Source of the DNA: Streptomyces griseoviridis
Lineage (GTDB): Bacteria; Actinomycetota; Actinomycetes; Streptomycetales; Streptomycetaceae
DNA: 64,000 bases
Assembly: GCA_014649155.1 (NCBI GenBank)
Contig: BMSM01000011.1
Coordinates: 1-64,000 of the forward strand
Direction: 5' to 3'
Below the pieces are notes generated by a model that saw nothing but the letters and a program-made list of their open reading frames with translations, was not told the DNA's origin and searched no databases. Below, one piece after another: positions 50,596-59,153 of the stretch. Made by a program: the position numbers and the translations under genes. Positions within the stretch are counted from its first letter, which is position 1; each line of letters opens with the position of its first letter.

Positions 50596-52260
50596 TCAGA
50601 ACTCCCCGCTCCGGTCGGTCCGCAGCCGCTCCAGCACCAGCAGCGCCACCGCGCACACGATCATCAGAATCGTCGAAAGGGCCATCGCCTGGCCGTAGTT
50701 CATGTCCCCCGGCCGGCCCAGCAGCCGGGCCACGGCCACCGGCAGCGTCGGGTTGTCGGGCCGCGCGATGAACACCGTCGCCCCGAACTCGCCCAGCGAC
50801 ACCGCGAAGGCGAAGCCGGCCGCGACGAGCAGTGCCCGCCGCACCAGCGGCAGGTCCACCTCCCGCCAGACCCGCCACGGCGACGCGCCGAGCACGGCCG
50901 CCGCCTCCCGCAGCCGTCCGTCCACCGCCCGCAGCACCGGCAGCATGGTCCGTACGACGAAGGGGACCCCGACCAGTGCCTGCGCGAGCGGCACCAGGAC
51001 CCAGGAGGAGCGCAGGTCCAGCGGCGGCTCGTCCAGCGCGATCAGGAACCCGAAGCCGACGGTCACCGCGGACACCCCGAGCGGCAGCATCAGCAGCGCG
51101 TCGAAGCCCCGCACCAGCCGGCCCGCGTCCCGCCGGGCCAGCGCCGCGGCCGCGAGCCCGCCGATCAGCACGGCGATCCCGGTCGCGGCGAGGGCGTACG
51201 TCAGCGAGGTGCCGACGGCGTCGATCGGCGGGACGAGGAACGTGCCGCCGTCCTCACGGGTGAGCGCCCGGTAGTAGCCGAACCCGCCGTCCCCGAAGGA
51301 CCGCTGTACCAGCACGGCCAGCGGCAGCAGGATCAGCACCGGCACGGTGAGCAGCACTCCGCCCAGCAGCGCCCACTGCCCGCCGCCGCGCGGCCGGCGC
51401 GCGGTCGCCGCCGCGTCGACCAGTCTCAGCGCGGTCTCCCGCCGCCGTACGGTCGCGGCGTGCACGGCGAGGATCGCGGCGACCGCGGCGAACTGGACCA
51501 GGGTCAGCACCGCCGCGGTGCCGAGGTCGAAGAGCTGGGAGGTCTGCCGGTAGATCTCCACCTCCAGGGTGGCGAAGGTGGGTCCGCCGAGGATCTGCAC
51601 GACGCCGAAGGAGGTGAAGGTGAACAGGAACACCATCAGCGCGGCGGCGGCCACGGCGGGTGCGAGCGCCGGCAGGGTGACCCGCCGCCAGGCCCGGAAG
51701 GGCGACGCGCCGAGCATCCGCGCGGCCTCCTCCTGCCGGGGGTCGAGCTGCGCCCACAGGCCGCCGACGGTGCGGACGACGACGGCGTAGTTGAAGAAGA
51801 CGTGCGCGAGCAGGATCGCCCACACGGTCGTGTCCAGCCGTACGCCCCACAGGTCGTCCAGCAGCCCGCCCCGGCCGACCAGGGCCAGGAACGCCGTGCC
51901 GACCACCACGGTCGGCAGCACGAACGGCACGGTGACCACGGCCCGCAGCACCTGCTTGCCGGGGAAGTCGAGGCGGGCGAAGACGTACGCGGCGGGGAGG
52001 GCGATCAGCAGGGTGAGGGCGGTGGAGGCGAGCGCCTGCCAGGTGGTGAACCACAGCACGTGCCGTACGTCGGCGGAGGCGGCCACCTCGGTGATCCGCC
52101 CGAGGTGCCAGCCGTCGCCGTCCTTCAGTCCCCGGGCGACGATCGCGGCGACCGGGTAGGCGAAGAAGACGGCGAAGAACGCCACGGGCCCGGCGACCAG
52201 GCCGAGCCGCGCGGCGCCCGCCCGCCGCCGGGCGGCTACTTCAGTACGAGCGAGGTCCAC
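50596..52260 (-). CDS. thiP: Thiamine ABC transporter permease (fused double permease)
   Basis: 554-aa membrane protein holding two permease halves with about twelve helices. The EAA-type loops are EEAARMLGASPFRAWRRVTLP (first half) and REAAAVLGASPWRVWREVDLP (second half), as in ThiP/FbpB-type proteins. The GTG at 52260 overlaps thiB by 25 bases. Confidence 0.88.
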   Translation of the reverse strand: MDLARTEVAARRRAGAARLGLVAGPVAFFAVFFAYPVAAIVARGLKDGDGWHLGRITEVAASADVRHVLWFTTWQALASTALTLLIALPAAYVFARLDFPGKQVLRAVVTVPFVLPTVVVGTAFLALVGRGGLLDDLWGVRLDTTVWAILLAHVFFNYAVVVRTVGGLWAQLDPRQEEAARMLGASPFRAWRRVTLPALAPAVAAAALMVFLFTFTSFGVVQILGGPTFATLEVEIYRQTSQLFDLGTAAVLTLVQFAAVAAILAVHAATVRRRETALRLVDAAATARRPRGGGQWALLGGVLLTVPVLILLPLAVLVQRSFGDGGFGYYRALTREDGGTFLVPPIDAVGTSLTYALAATGIAVLIGGLAAAALARRDAGRLVRGFDALLMLPLGVSAVTVGFGFLIALDEPPLDLRSSWVLVPLAQALVGVPFVVRTMLPVLRAVDGRLREAAAVLGASPWRVWREVDLPLVRRALLVAAGFAFAVSLGEFGATVFIARPDNPTLPVAVARLLGRPGDMNYGQAMALSTILMIVCAVALLVLERLRTDRSGEF

Positions 52261-53315
52261 GACTTGACCCAGTCGTCACGGTGTGCGGCGATCTTCGCCG
52301 GGTCCATGGTCTCCGGATCGGTGACGTCCGGCATGTTGGCGGTGTACACGGCGGGCAGCTTCGCGTCGCCGAGCACCGGGTTGACGAACATGTTCAGCGG
52401 CATGTCCTCCTGGAACGTCCTGCTGATCAGGAAGTCGAGGAGCGCCTTGCCGCCCTCGGGGTTCCTGGCATTGCTCAGCAGGCCCGCGAACTCGGTCTGC
52501 CGGAAGCAGGTGCCCGTGGCGACGCCGGTGGGCGCGGTGTCGGGCTGCGGGTCGGCGTAGACGACCTCGACGGGCGGTGAGGAGGCGTAGGAGACGACGA
52601 GCGGCCGGTCACCGCCGGTCTTCCTGCCGCCGGCCGACCCGGAGAACTCCTCGTTGTACGCCTGCTCCCAGCCGTCGACCACCTTCACCCCGTTGGCCTT
52701 GAGCTTCTTCCAGTACGCCTCCCAGCCCCCGTCGCCGTACGCGGCGGCGGTGCCGAGCAGGAAGCCGAGGCCGGGCGAGGAGGTCCCGGCGTTCTCGGTG
52801 ACCAGCAGGTCCTTGTACGCGGGCTCCGCGAGGTCCGCGAAGGTCTTCGGCGGGTCGAGCTTGTGCTCGGCGAAGTAGGCCTTGTCGTAGTTGACGCAGA
52901 TGTCGCCGTAGTCGACGGGCGTGACCCGGTTCCGGTCGTCGAGCCGGTAGCGCCGGTCGATGCCGTCCAGTCCCTTCGCCGCGTACGGCTGGAACAGGCC
53001 GTTGTCGAGGGCGCGGGAGAGCAGGGTGTTGTCGACGCCGAAGAGGACGTCGCCCTGGGGGTTGTCCTTGGTGAGGACGGCCTTGTTGACGGCCTGCCCG
53101 GCGTCGCCGTCCTCCAGGACCCTGACCTTGTAGCCGGAGCTCTTCTCGAAGGCGGCGATGACGTTCTTCGACGCGGCCCACGAGTCGTGGCTGACCAGGG
53201 TGACGGTTCCGCTGTCCCCGGCCGTCTCGTCGCCGGACGAGGACCCGCACGCGGACACGGCGACCAGGCCCAGTCCGACGACCGCGGCGGCCATGCCCTT
53301 CTTGGTGATGCTCAC
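52236..53315 (-). CDS. thiB: Thiamine-binding lipoprotein
   Basis: Binding protein of 359 aa with a lipobox VSAC (C23). The mature part has LVSHDSWAASKNVIAAFEKSSGY, DVLFGVDNTLLSRAL and the PVDYGDICVNYDK motif typical of ThiB/TbpA. The GTG at 53315 has a perfect AGGAGGAATCA ribosome site. It is the first gene after the TPP riboswitch and a strong hairpin. Confidence 0.92.
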   Translation of the reverse strand: MSITKKGMAAAVVGLGLVAVSACGSSSGDETAGDSGTVTLVSHDSWAASKNVIAAFEKSSGYKVRVLEDGDAGQAVNKAVLTKDNPQGDVLFGVDNTLLSRALDNGLFQPYAAKGLDGIDRRYRLDDRNRVTPVDYGDICVNYDKAYFAEHKLDPPKTFADLAEPAYKDLLVTENAGTSSPGLGFLLGTAAAYGDGGWEAYWKKLKANGVKVVDGWEQAYNEEFSGSAGGRKTGGDRPLVVSYASSPPVEVVYADPQPDTAPTGVATGTCFRQTEFAGLLSNARNPEGGKALLDFLISRTFQEDMPLNMFVNPVLGDAKLPAVYTANMPDVTDPETMDPAKIAAHRDDWVKSWTSLVLK

Positions 53316-53348
53316 TGATTCCTCCTGGGACGTCCAGGAGAAGACGCG

Positions 53349-53386
53349 GCCCTGCCCGGAGCCCCTCGCGGGGTGCCGGGCAGGGC
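53349..53386 (-). terminator. Expression-platform hairpin of the TPP riboswitch
   Basis: An 11-bp stem GCCCTGCCCGG / CCGGGCAGGGC with an inner CCCC/GGGG pair lies between the aptamer and the thiB ribosome site. It is probably a terminator or a sequestering hairpin controlled by TPP. Confidence 0.7.
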
Positions 53387-53405
53387 GCAACAGCTCGAGT
53401 GGTGA

Positions 53406-53495
53406 CCGATCTCCCTACCCAGAATGACCTGGGCCAGGTTCGGAGGGTCTGCGGCCGGTGCCGCACTCTCAGCGCTGTGGCGCTCCCCTGTCGGA
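53406..53495 (-). promoter_or_regulatory. TPP riboswitch aptamer (THI element)
   Basis: Read on the minus strand it shows the conserved blocks in order: GGGGAGC, CTGAGAG, the ACCC...GAACCTG segment, a GGTCATTCTGGGTAGGGA-like end. These are the hallmark elements of the thi-box aptamer. It lies 90 bases before thiB, so thiBPQ are repressed when thiamine pyrophosphate is plentiful. Confidence 0.93.
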
Positions 53496-53525
53496 ATATG
53501 AAGATGTGTTCTTACGTCGGTCAGG

Positions 53526-54632
53526 TTACCGCTCGCTGGCGGCGAGCTGGCCACACGCCCCGTCGATCTCCTGCCCGCGCGTGTCCCGGATGGTCACCGG
53601 CACGCCGTGGGCGGCGATCGCCTCCACGAACGCCTTCTCGTCCTCGGGCCGCGAGGCGGTCCACTTGGAGCCGGGCGTCGGGTTGAGCGGGATGAGGTTG
53701 ACGTGCACGGGCTTGCCCCTGAGCAGCCGCCCGAGCCGGTCACCGCGCCACGCCTGGTCGTTGATGTCGCGGATGAGGGCGTACTCGATGGAGAGCCGGC
53801 GCCCGGACCTGGCCGCGTACTCCAGTCCGGCGTCGAGCACCTCGCGCACCTTCCACCGGGTGTTGACCGGCACGAGGGTGTCGCGCAGCTCGTCGTCGGG
53901 GGCGTGCAGGGAGATCGCGAGCCGGCACTTGAAGCCCTCGTCGGCGAACCGGTGGATGGCCGGGACGAGCCCGACCGTCGACACGGTGATCCCCCGCTGC
54001 GACAGCCCGAGGCCGTCGGGCTCGGGGTCGGTGAGCCGCCGGATGGCGCCGACGACCCGGTTGTAGTTGGCGAGCGGCTCGCCCATCCCCATGAACACGA
54101 TGTTGCTGAGCCGGGCCGGCCCGCCGGGGACCTCCCCGTCCCTGAGCGCCCGCATGCCGTCGACGATCTGGTGCACGATCTCCGCGGTCGACAGGTTCCG
54201 GTCGAGGCCGGCCTGCCCGGTGGCGCAGAACGGGCAGTTCATCCCGCAGCCCGCCTGGGAGCTGATGCACATGGTCACCCGGTCCGGGTACCGCATGAGC
54301 ACCGACTCGACCAGCGTCCCGTCGAACAGCCGCCACAGCGTCTTGCGGGTGGTGCCCTCGTCGGTCGCCAGGTGCCGCACGACGGTCATCAGCTCGGGCA
54401 GCAGCGCGTCGCGCAGCCGCTCCCGCGAACCGGCGGGGATGTCGGTCCACTGCTCCGGCTCGTGCGCGTACCGCGCGAAGTAGTGCTGCGACAGCTGCTT
54501 CGCCCGGAACGCCTTCTCACCGGCCGCGACGACCGCCTCCTTGCGCTCGGCGGGCGAAAGATCGGCGAGATGCCGCGGCGGCTTCTTGGCTCCGCGCGGC
54601 GCGACAAAGATGAGTTCTCCGGGCTTAGGCAT
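53526..54632 (-). CDS. rlmN: Dual-specificity 23S rRNA/tRNA adenine-C2 methyltransferase
   Basis: Radical-SAM enzyme of 368 aa that methylates A2503 of 23S rRNA and A37 of some tRNAs. The 4Fe-4S motif is C129-x3-C133-x2-C136 (CGMNCPFC). The C-terminal methyl-carrier cysteine lies in DGACGQLA, and the second cysteine in the CRLAISLHAPD region is present. Start at MPKPGELIF with AAGG before it. It is the gene before the TPP riboswitch on the same strand, 30 bases away. Confidence 0.95.
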   Translation of the reverse strand: MPKPGELIFVAPRGAKKPPRHLADLSPAERKEAVVAAGEKAFRAKQLSQHYFARYAHEPEQWTDIPAGSRERLRDALLPELMTVVRHLATDEGTTRKTLWRLFDGTLVESVLMRYPDRVTMCISSQAGCGMNCPFCATGQAGLDRNLSTAEIVHQIVDGMRALRDGEVPGGPARLSNIVFMGMGEPLANYNRVVGAIRRLTDPEPDGLGLSQRGITVSTVGLVPAIHRFADEGFKCRLAISLHAPDDELRDTLVPVNTRWKVREVLDAGLEYAARSGRRLSIEYALIRDINDQAWRGDRLGRLLRGKPVHVNLIPLNPTPGSKWTASRPEDEKAFVEAIAAHGVPVTIRDTRGQEIDGACGQLAASER

Positions 54633-54652
54633 GGCCTTACCAGTGTCGCAGA

Positions 54653-55393
54653 TCAAATCCCGTGCCCCGGGGCGCGAGGAGACCCCTGGTCGTCGCGGGA
54701 CGGTTCGTGCAGGGCCGTCGGGAACACCACCCGGCCGACCCGGTCATCCACGACCGCCGGACCGGTCGGGGGTTCGGTGCGGGCGAGTGCCTGCCAGGCA
54801 CCGAGGGCGAGCCGGGCCAGTTCCGGTATGTGCTGCGCATGGACGGCGCCACGGGAACGGCTGCGGGCGAGATCACGCGGCTGCCAGTCACCGGACGTCC
54901 GGCGACGGCGGCTGTTCAGTGGCGGAGCCGTCGCCACCTGCAGCGTGTGCTCCAGCGCCAGGCCGCACACGTCGAGGCCCATCCGCTCGACCGCCGCCTG
55001 CTCGGCCTCCGGGGCTGCGGGGAGCAGCAGCGGCCAGCGGATCACCACCACCCTCTCCCACACCTCGGGCGGCACCGTGTTGGCCAGGTGGTGGCTCTCG
55101 CCCACGGGAAGGTCTCGAAGCCGGCGCTCGGCCTCCTGGGTCTGGCCCACGTAACAGAGCCCTGCCCCGGAGGCGAACACCCCGTACAGCACCGGGCCGA
55201 TCACGGCGGAGCCGCCTTCGCCGGCGCCGGTCAGCAGGGCCGCCACCCGGTGGGCGAACCGGTAGCGGCGCTCCTGCCACTGCGCCAGCAGTGCGGCGTC
55301 CGCGAGCAGCGTCGTCAGCGAGGACCGCCAGGTGCGGTAGGCGTCCTCGTACGCCGGGTCGTCGACCGGCCCGTGCTCCAAGAGATCAGTCAT
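54653..55393 (-). CDS. GIY-YIG-like hypothetical protein
   Basis: 246-aa protein. The segment GVFASGAGLCYVGQT followed by RRL resembles a GIY-YIG nuclease core (GIY replaced by GVF, YIG by YVG). The expected catalytic Glu and Asn further on are not clear. The C-terminal part is rich in Arg and Pro. Start at 55393 has only a weak ribosome site. It ends 20 bases before rlmN. Confidence 0.55.
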   Translation of the reverse strand: MTDLLEHGPVDDPAYEDAYRTWRSSLTTLLADAALLAQWQERRYRFAHRVAALLTGAGEGGSAVIGPVLYGVFASGAGLCYVGQTQEAERRLRDLPVGESHHLANTVPPEVWERVVVIRWPLLLPAAPEAEQAAVERMGLDVCGLALEHTLQVATAPPLNSRRRRTSGDWQPRDLARSRSRGAVHAQHIPELARLALGAWQALARTEPPTGPAVVDDRVGRVVFPTALHEPSRDDQGSPRAPGHGI

Positions 55394-55418
55394 GCACCGC
55401 AGGGTAGACGGACGGCGT

Positions 55419-55450
55419 CGGGCCCCGTCCTTGCAGGAGGACGGGGCCCG
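55419..55450 (-). terminator. Terminator after cdsA
   Basis: A perfect 13-bp stem CGGGCCCCGTCCT / AGGACGGGGCCCG with the 6-base loop TGCAGG-type, 18 bases after the cdsA stop codon on the minus strand. Confidence 0.75.
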
Positions 55451-55467
55451 TCGAGCGCTGGGGACGG

Positions 55468-56598
55468 TCAGCCCGACCCCACGAAGATCACCAGCAGGAG
55501 CCAGACCACCGGTGCCGTCGGCAGCAGGGAGTCCAGGCGGTCCATGATGCCGCCGTGGCCCGGGAGCAGGGTGCCCATGTCCTTGATGCCGAGGTCGCGC
55601 TTGATCATCGACTCGCCGAGGTCGCCCAGCGTGGCGCTGACGGCGACGGCCAGGCCCAGGAGGAGGCCCTGCCACCAGGCGCCGTCGTCGATGAGGAACT
55701 GCGTGCACAGCGCGCCGGCGGCCATCGCGAACGTCACCGCGCCGACCAGGCCCTCGCGGGTCTTGCCGGGGCTGATCCTCGGGGCGAGCTTCTTCTTGCC
55801 GAAGCGCCAGCCGACGGCGTACGCGCCGGTGTCGCTGACGACGGTCAGTATCAGGAAGACCAGCACCCGCCACGGCCCGTCGTCCGCGGCCAGCATCATG
55901 GCGACGAACGTGGCCAGGAACGGCACGTAGAACGCGGCGAAGACGCCCGCCGTGACGTCCCGCAGGTAGTCCTGCGGCGGCTGTGCCATCCGCCAGACGA
56001 GGACCGCGAGCGCCGTCAGCGCCATGGCGACCCACGCCCCGTCGGCGCCCCGCGCGTAACCGGCGACGATCATGGCCGCACCGCCGACCGCGAGCGGGAC
56101 GAGCGGCGCGCGGATGCCCTTGCGCTCCTCCAGCCGCTTGGTCAGCTCCCACAGCCCGACCACGACGGCGACGACGATCACGCCGACGAAGACGGCCTTG
56201 ACCACGAACAGCGACGCGATGATGACCACGCCGAGCCCGACCCCGACCCCTATGGCGGCACCCAGGTCGCGCCCCGCGGTCTTCTTCTGCGGCGGGGGCG
56301 CCGGCTGCGGGGCGTCGTGCATGGGCTCCGGATTCCCCGGCACGGCCGCGTACGGCTGCGGCCGCGCCGGCGAGGTCTCGTCTCGGAACGGGGGTCCGCC
56401 CCGCGGAGCGGCCCCCCGCCCCTCATCCTGGTCTCCGCCGAAGTCGGGTACGTCGGGCACGATGGGCATGGGGCGAGTCTGCTGCGCGTACGGCGCATCG
56501 TACGCGGGACCCGCCGGGGCAGCCCCCTGGACAGGTCCCTGCTCGGACGGGCCCCAGTACCCGGCTTGTGGCGGCGCCCCCCAGGAAGAGTCGTTCAT
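55468..56598 (-). CDS. cdsA: Phosphatidate cytidylyltransferase
   Basis: Integral membrane enzyme of 376 aa that makes CDP-diacylglycerol for phospholipid synthesis. The family signature is intact: SMIKRDLGIKDMGTLLPGHG (about residues 335-354). About eight membrane segments follow a long Pro/Gly/Tyr-rich N-terminus of about 105 residues, which E. coli CdsA lacks. The ATG overlaps the frr stop codon by one base (TGATG). Confidence 0.94.
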   Translation of the reverse strand: MNDSSWGAPPQAGYWGPSEQGPVQGAAPAGPAYDAPYAQQTRPMPIVPDVPDFGGDQDEGRGAAPRGGPPFRDETSPARPQPYAAVPGNPEPMHDAPQPAPPPQKKTAGRDLGAAIGVGVGLGVVIIASLFVVKAVFVGVIVVAVVVGLWELTKRLEERKGIRAPLVPLAVGGAAMIVAGYARGADGAWVAMALTALAVLVWRMAQPPQDYLRDVTAGVFAAFYVPFLATFVAMMLAADDGPWRVLVFLILTVVSDTGAYAVGWRFGKKKLAPRISPGKTREGLVGAVTFAMAAGALCTQFLIDDGAWWQGLLLGLAVAVSATLGDLGESMIKRDLGIKDMGTLLPGHGGIMDRLDSLLPTAPVVWLLLVIFVGSG

Positions 56599-57155
56599 CA
56601 GACCTCGAGCAGCTCCGCTTCCTTGTGCTTGAGGAGCTCGTCCACCTGGGCGACGTACTTCGCGGTGGTGTCGTCGAGTTCCTTCTCCGCGCGGCGGCCC
56701 TCGTCCTCGCCGACCTCGCCGTCCTTGACGAGCTTGTCGATGGCGTCCTTGGCCTTGCGGCGCACGGAACGGATGGAGACCTTGGCGTCCTCGCCCTTGC
56801 TCCTGGCGACCTTGATGTACTCGCGGCGGCGCTCCTCGGTCAGTTCGGGGAACGTCACGCGGATGATGTTGCCGTCGTTGCTCGGGTTGACACCGAGGTC
56901 GGAGTCACGGATCGCCTGCTCGATGTTGCGCAGGGCGGTCTTGTCGAACGGCGTGACCACGGCCATCCGCGGCTCGGGCACGGAGAACGAGGCCAGCTGA
57001 TTGATCGGCGTCGGCGCGCCGTAGTAGTCGGCCACGATCTTGTTGAACATCGCCGGGTGCGCACGGCCGGTGCGGATCGCGGCGAAGTCCTCCTTGGCGA
57101 CCACGACGGCCTTCTCCATCTTCTCCTCGGCTTCGAGGAGGCTCTCTTCGATCAC
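56598..57155 (-). CDS. frr: Ribosome recycling factor
   Basis: 185-aa factor that splits post-termination ribosomes with EF-G. The sequence from VIEESLLEAEEKMEKA to KHKEAELLEV is a full-length RRF with IRTGRAHPAMFNKI and NIIRVTFPELTEERR. The GTG at 57155 is preferred over the GTG one codon earlier because AGGAG is then 6 bases away. Confidence 0.97.
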   Translation of the reverse strand: MIEESLLEAEEKMEKAVVVAKEDFAAIRTGRAHPAMFNKIVADYYGAPTPINQLASFSVPEPRMAVVTPFDKTALRNIEQAIRDSDLGVNPSNDGNIIRVTFPELTEERRREYIKVARSKGEDAKVSIRSVRRKAKDAIDKLVKDGEVGEDEGRRAEKELDDTTAKYVAQVDELLKHKEAELLEV

Positions 57156-57183
57156 CACTTGCTCCTGCGTGTCTTGAGTAGGC

Positions 57184-57217
57184 CCGGCCGCTGTTCCCCG
57201 CGAGGGGTGGCGGCCGG
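57184..57217 (-). terminator. Imperfect hairpin between pyrH and frr
   Basis: GC-rich arms CGGCCGC...CCCC and GGGG...GCGGCCG form an imperfect stem around GCGA in the 129-base gap. It may attenuate read-through from pyrH. Confidence 0.45.
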
Positions 57218-57284
57218 CTGCGTCGCGTCTTCTTCCTGCACGGTTCCCGACCGGCAGGACATTGTCCATCCCCCGGCCAGGGGG

Positions 57285-58043
57285 TCAGTCACGGCTGTTC
57301 TGGTCCCCCACGAGCGTGCCGATCTTCTCACCCTTGACGGCGCGGGCGATATTGCCCTCCTTCAGGAGCTCGAAGACCACGATGGGCAGCTTGTTGTCAC
57401 GGCAGAGCGTGACCGCCGTGGCGTCGGCGACCTTCAGGTCCCGGGTGATGACCTCGCCGTACCCGAGGGCGTCGAACTTCACCGCGTCCGGGTTGGTCTT
57501 CGGGTCGGAGTCGTAGACCCCGTCCACGCCGTTCTTGCCCATCAGCAGCGCCTCGGCGTCGATCTCCAGGGCGCGCTGCGCGGCGGTGGTGTCGGTGGAG
57601 AAGTACGGCATGCCCATGCCGGCGCCGAAGATGACCACGCGCCCCTTCTCCAGGTGGCGCACGGCGCGCAGCGGGATGTAGGGCTCGGCGACCTGGCCCA
57701 TGGTGATGGCGGTCTGCACGCGGCAGTCGACGCCCTCCTTCTCCAGGAAGTCCTGGAGGGCGAGGCAGTTCATGACGGTGCCGAGCATGCCCATGTAGTC
57801 GGAGCGGGCCCGGTCCATGCCGCGCACCTGCAGTTCGGCGCCGCGGAAGAAGTTCCCGCCGCCGATGACGATCGCGATCTGCGCGCCGTCCCGGACGACG
57901 GCCGCGATCTCGCGCGCGATGGCGTGCACCACGTCGGGGTCGACGCCCAGGCCCCCGCCGCCGGAGAAGGCCTCTCCGGACAGCTTCAGCAGAAACCGGC
58001 CGCTTACTTTGCCGTCGTCGCTCTTCTCGGCCTTGGTGGTCAT
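57285..58043 (-). CDS. pyrH: UMP kinase
   Basis: 252-aa bacterial-type UMP kinase (amino acid kinase fold) that makes UDP. Motifs: FLLKLSGEAF, IVIGGGNFFRG, the DTTAAQRALEI block and KNGVDGVYDSDPK. The ATG at 58043 has AGAGGCGAG in front; the longer frame upstream is not used. Confidence 0.96.
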   Translation of the reverse strand: MTTKAEKSDDGKVSGRFLLKLSGEAFSGGGGLGVDPDVVHAIAREIAAVVRDGAQIAIVIGGGNFFRGAELQVRGMDRARSDYMGMLGTVMNCLALQDFLEKEGVDCRVQTAITMGQVAEPYIPLRAVRHLEKGRVVIFGAGMGMPYFSTDTTAAQRALEIDAEALLMGKNGVDGVYDSDPKTNPDAVKFDALGYGEVITRDLKVADATAVTLCRDNKLPIVVFELLKEGNIARAVKGEKIGTLVGDQNSRD

Positions 58044-58080
58044 GGAGATCTCGCCTCTTTTACGTGGGTCACACATACGA

Positions 58081-58132
58081 AGGAGGCCATTGCCGGGGGG
58101 TGGTTCTCATCCCTGCGCGGCAATGGCCTCCT
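58081..58132 (-). terminator. 14-bp-stem terminator between tsf and pyrH
   Basis: A perfect 14-bp stem AGGAGGCCATTGCC / GGCAATGGCCTCCT with a 24-base loop, placed after the tsf stop codon on the minus strand. Confidence 0.75.
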
Positions 58133-58220
58133 CGTCAGATCTGCTGTCGTCCGCGACGCGCGGGTGCGCGGACGACTGCTGCCGACCCTACCGGGGCCGG
58201 GTGTCCGTCGCGGTGCGGAC

Positions 58221-59057
58221 TCAGATGCCGACCTTGATGCGCGAGAAGCGCTTCAGGGTGACACCGGCCTCGTCCAGGACCTTCTGGACGGACTTCTTGT
58301 TGTCCAGCGCGTACGGCTGGCCGAGGAGCGTGGCGTCCTTGAAGAAGCCGTTGAGGCGGCCCTCGACGATCTTCGGCAGGGCGGCCTCGGGCTTGCCCTC
58401 GGCGCGGGTGGTCTCCTCGGCGATGCGACGCTCGGACTCGACGACCTCGGCCGGCACGTCCTCCTTGGAGAGGTACTTCGGCGCGAAGGCGGCGATGTGC
58501 TGGGCGACGCCCTTGGCGATCTCGGCGTTCGGCTTGTCGAGCTCGACGAGGACACCGATCTGCGGGGGCAGGTCGGGCATCGTGCGGTGCATGTAGGCGG
58601 TGACGTAGCCGTCGGCGAACTGCGCGAAGCGGTCCAGGACGATCTTCTCGCCGAGGTTGGCGTTGGCCTCGTCGACGTACGCCTGGACGGTCTTGCCGGC
58701 CTCGATCTCGGAGGCGAGCAGCGCGTCGAGGTCGGCCGGGGAGGTCTTGGCGACGTGCTCGGCGATCGTGGTGGCGACGGCCTGGAACTTCTCGCCCTTG
58801 GCGACGAAGTCCGTCTCGCACTTCAGCTCGACGATGACACCGGAGGAGTTGTCGTCGGCGATGATCGAGACCACGGCGCCGTTCTCGGCGGAGCGGCCCT
58901 CGCGCTTGGCGACGCCCTTCTGGCCCTTGATGCGGAGCGCCTCGACGGCCTTCTCGACGTTGCCCTCGGCCTCGTCCAGCGCCTTCTTGCAGTCCATCAT
59001 GCCGGCGCCCGTGAGCTCACGGAGCTTCTTGACGTCGGCGGCGGTGTAGTTCGCCAT
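58221..59057 (-). CDS. tsf: Elongation factor Ts
   Basis: 278-aa nucleotide exchange factor for EF-Tu. It begins with ANYTAADVKKLRELTGAGMMDCKKAL and has the TDFVA motif (CETDFVAKGEKF). Full length. It follows rpsB after 96 bases that include a strong hairpin. Confidence 0.97.
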   Translation of the reverse strand: MANYTAADVKKLRELTGAGMMDCKKALDEAEGNVEKAVEALRIKGQKGVAKREGRSAENGAVVSIIADDNSSGVIVELKCETDFVAKGEKFQAVATTIAEHVAKTSPADLDALLASEIEAGKTVQAYVDEANANLGEKIVLDRFAQFADGYVTAYMHRTMPDLPPQIGVLVELDKPNAEIAKGVAQHIAAFAPKYLSKEDVPAEVVESERRIAEETTRAEGKPEAALPKIVEGRLNGFFKDATLLGQPYALDNKKSVQKVLDEAGVTLKRFSRIKVGI

Positions 59058-59099
59058 GATTCAGGAATCTCTCTCGAAGTCTGAAGATCTACGGGCCGA

Positions 59100-59129
59100 A
59101 ACGGCGGGGGCTTCGTGGGCCCCCGCCGT
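59100..59129 (-). terminator. Attenuator hairpin between rpsB and tsf
   Basis: An 11-bp stem ACGGCGGGGGC / GCCCCCGCCGT with a short loop. I recall that an rpsB-tsf attenuator has been described in Streptomyces, which would set a higher level of S2 than of EF-Ts mRNA. Confidence 0.75.
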
Positions 59130-59153
59130 CCAGAACCCGAAGGGTGTGAGGGG

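Noticed and set aside
58245..58254. GAAGCGCTTC inside tsf
   Set aside because: Explained by the codons for Leu-Lys-Arg-Phe near the end of EF-Ts; coding sequence far from the regulon.
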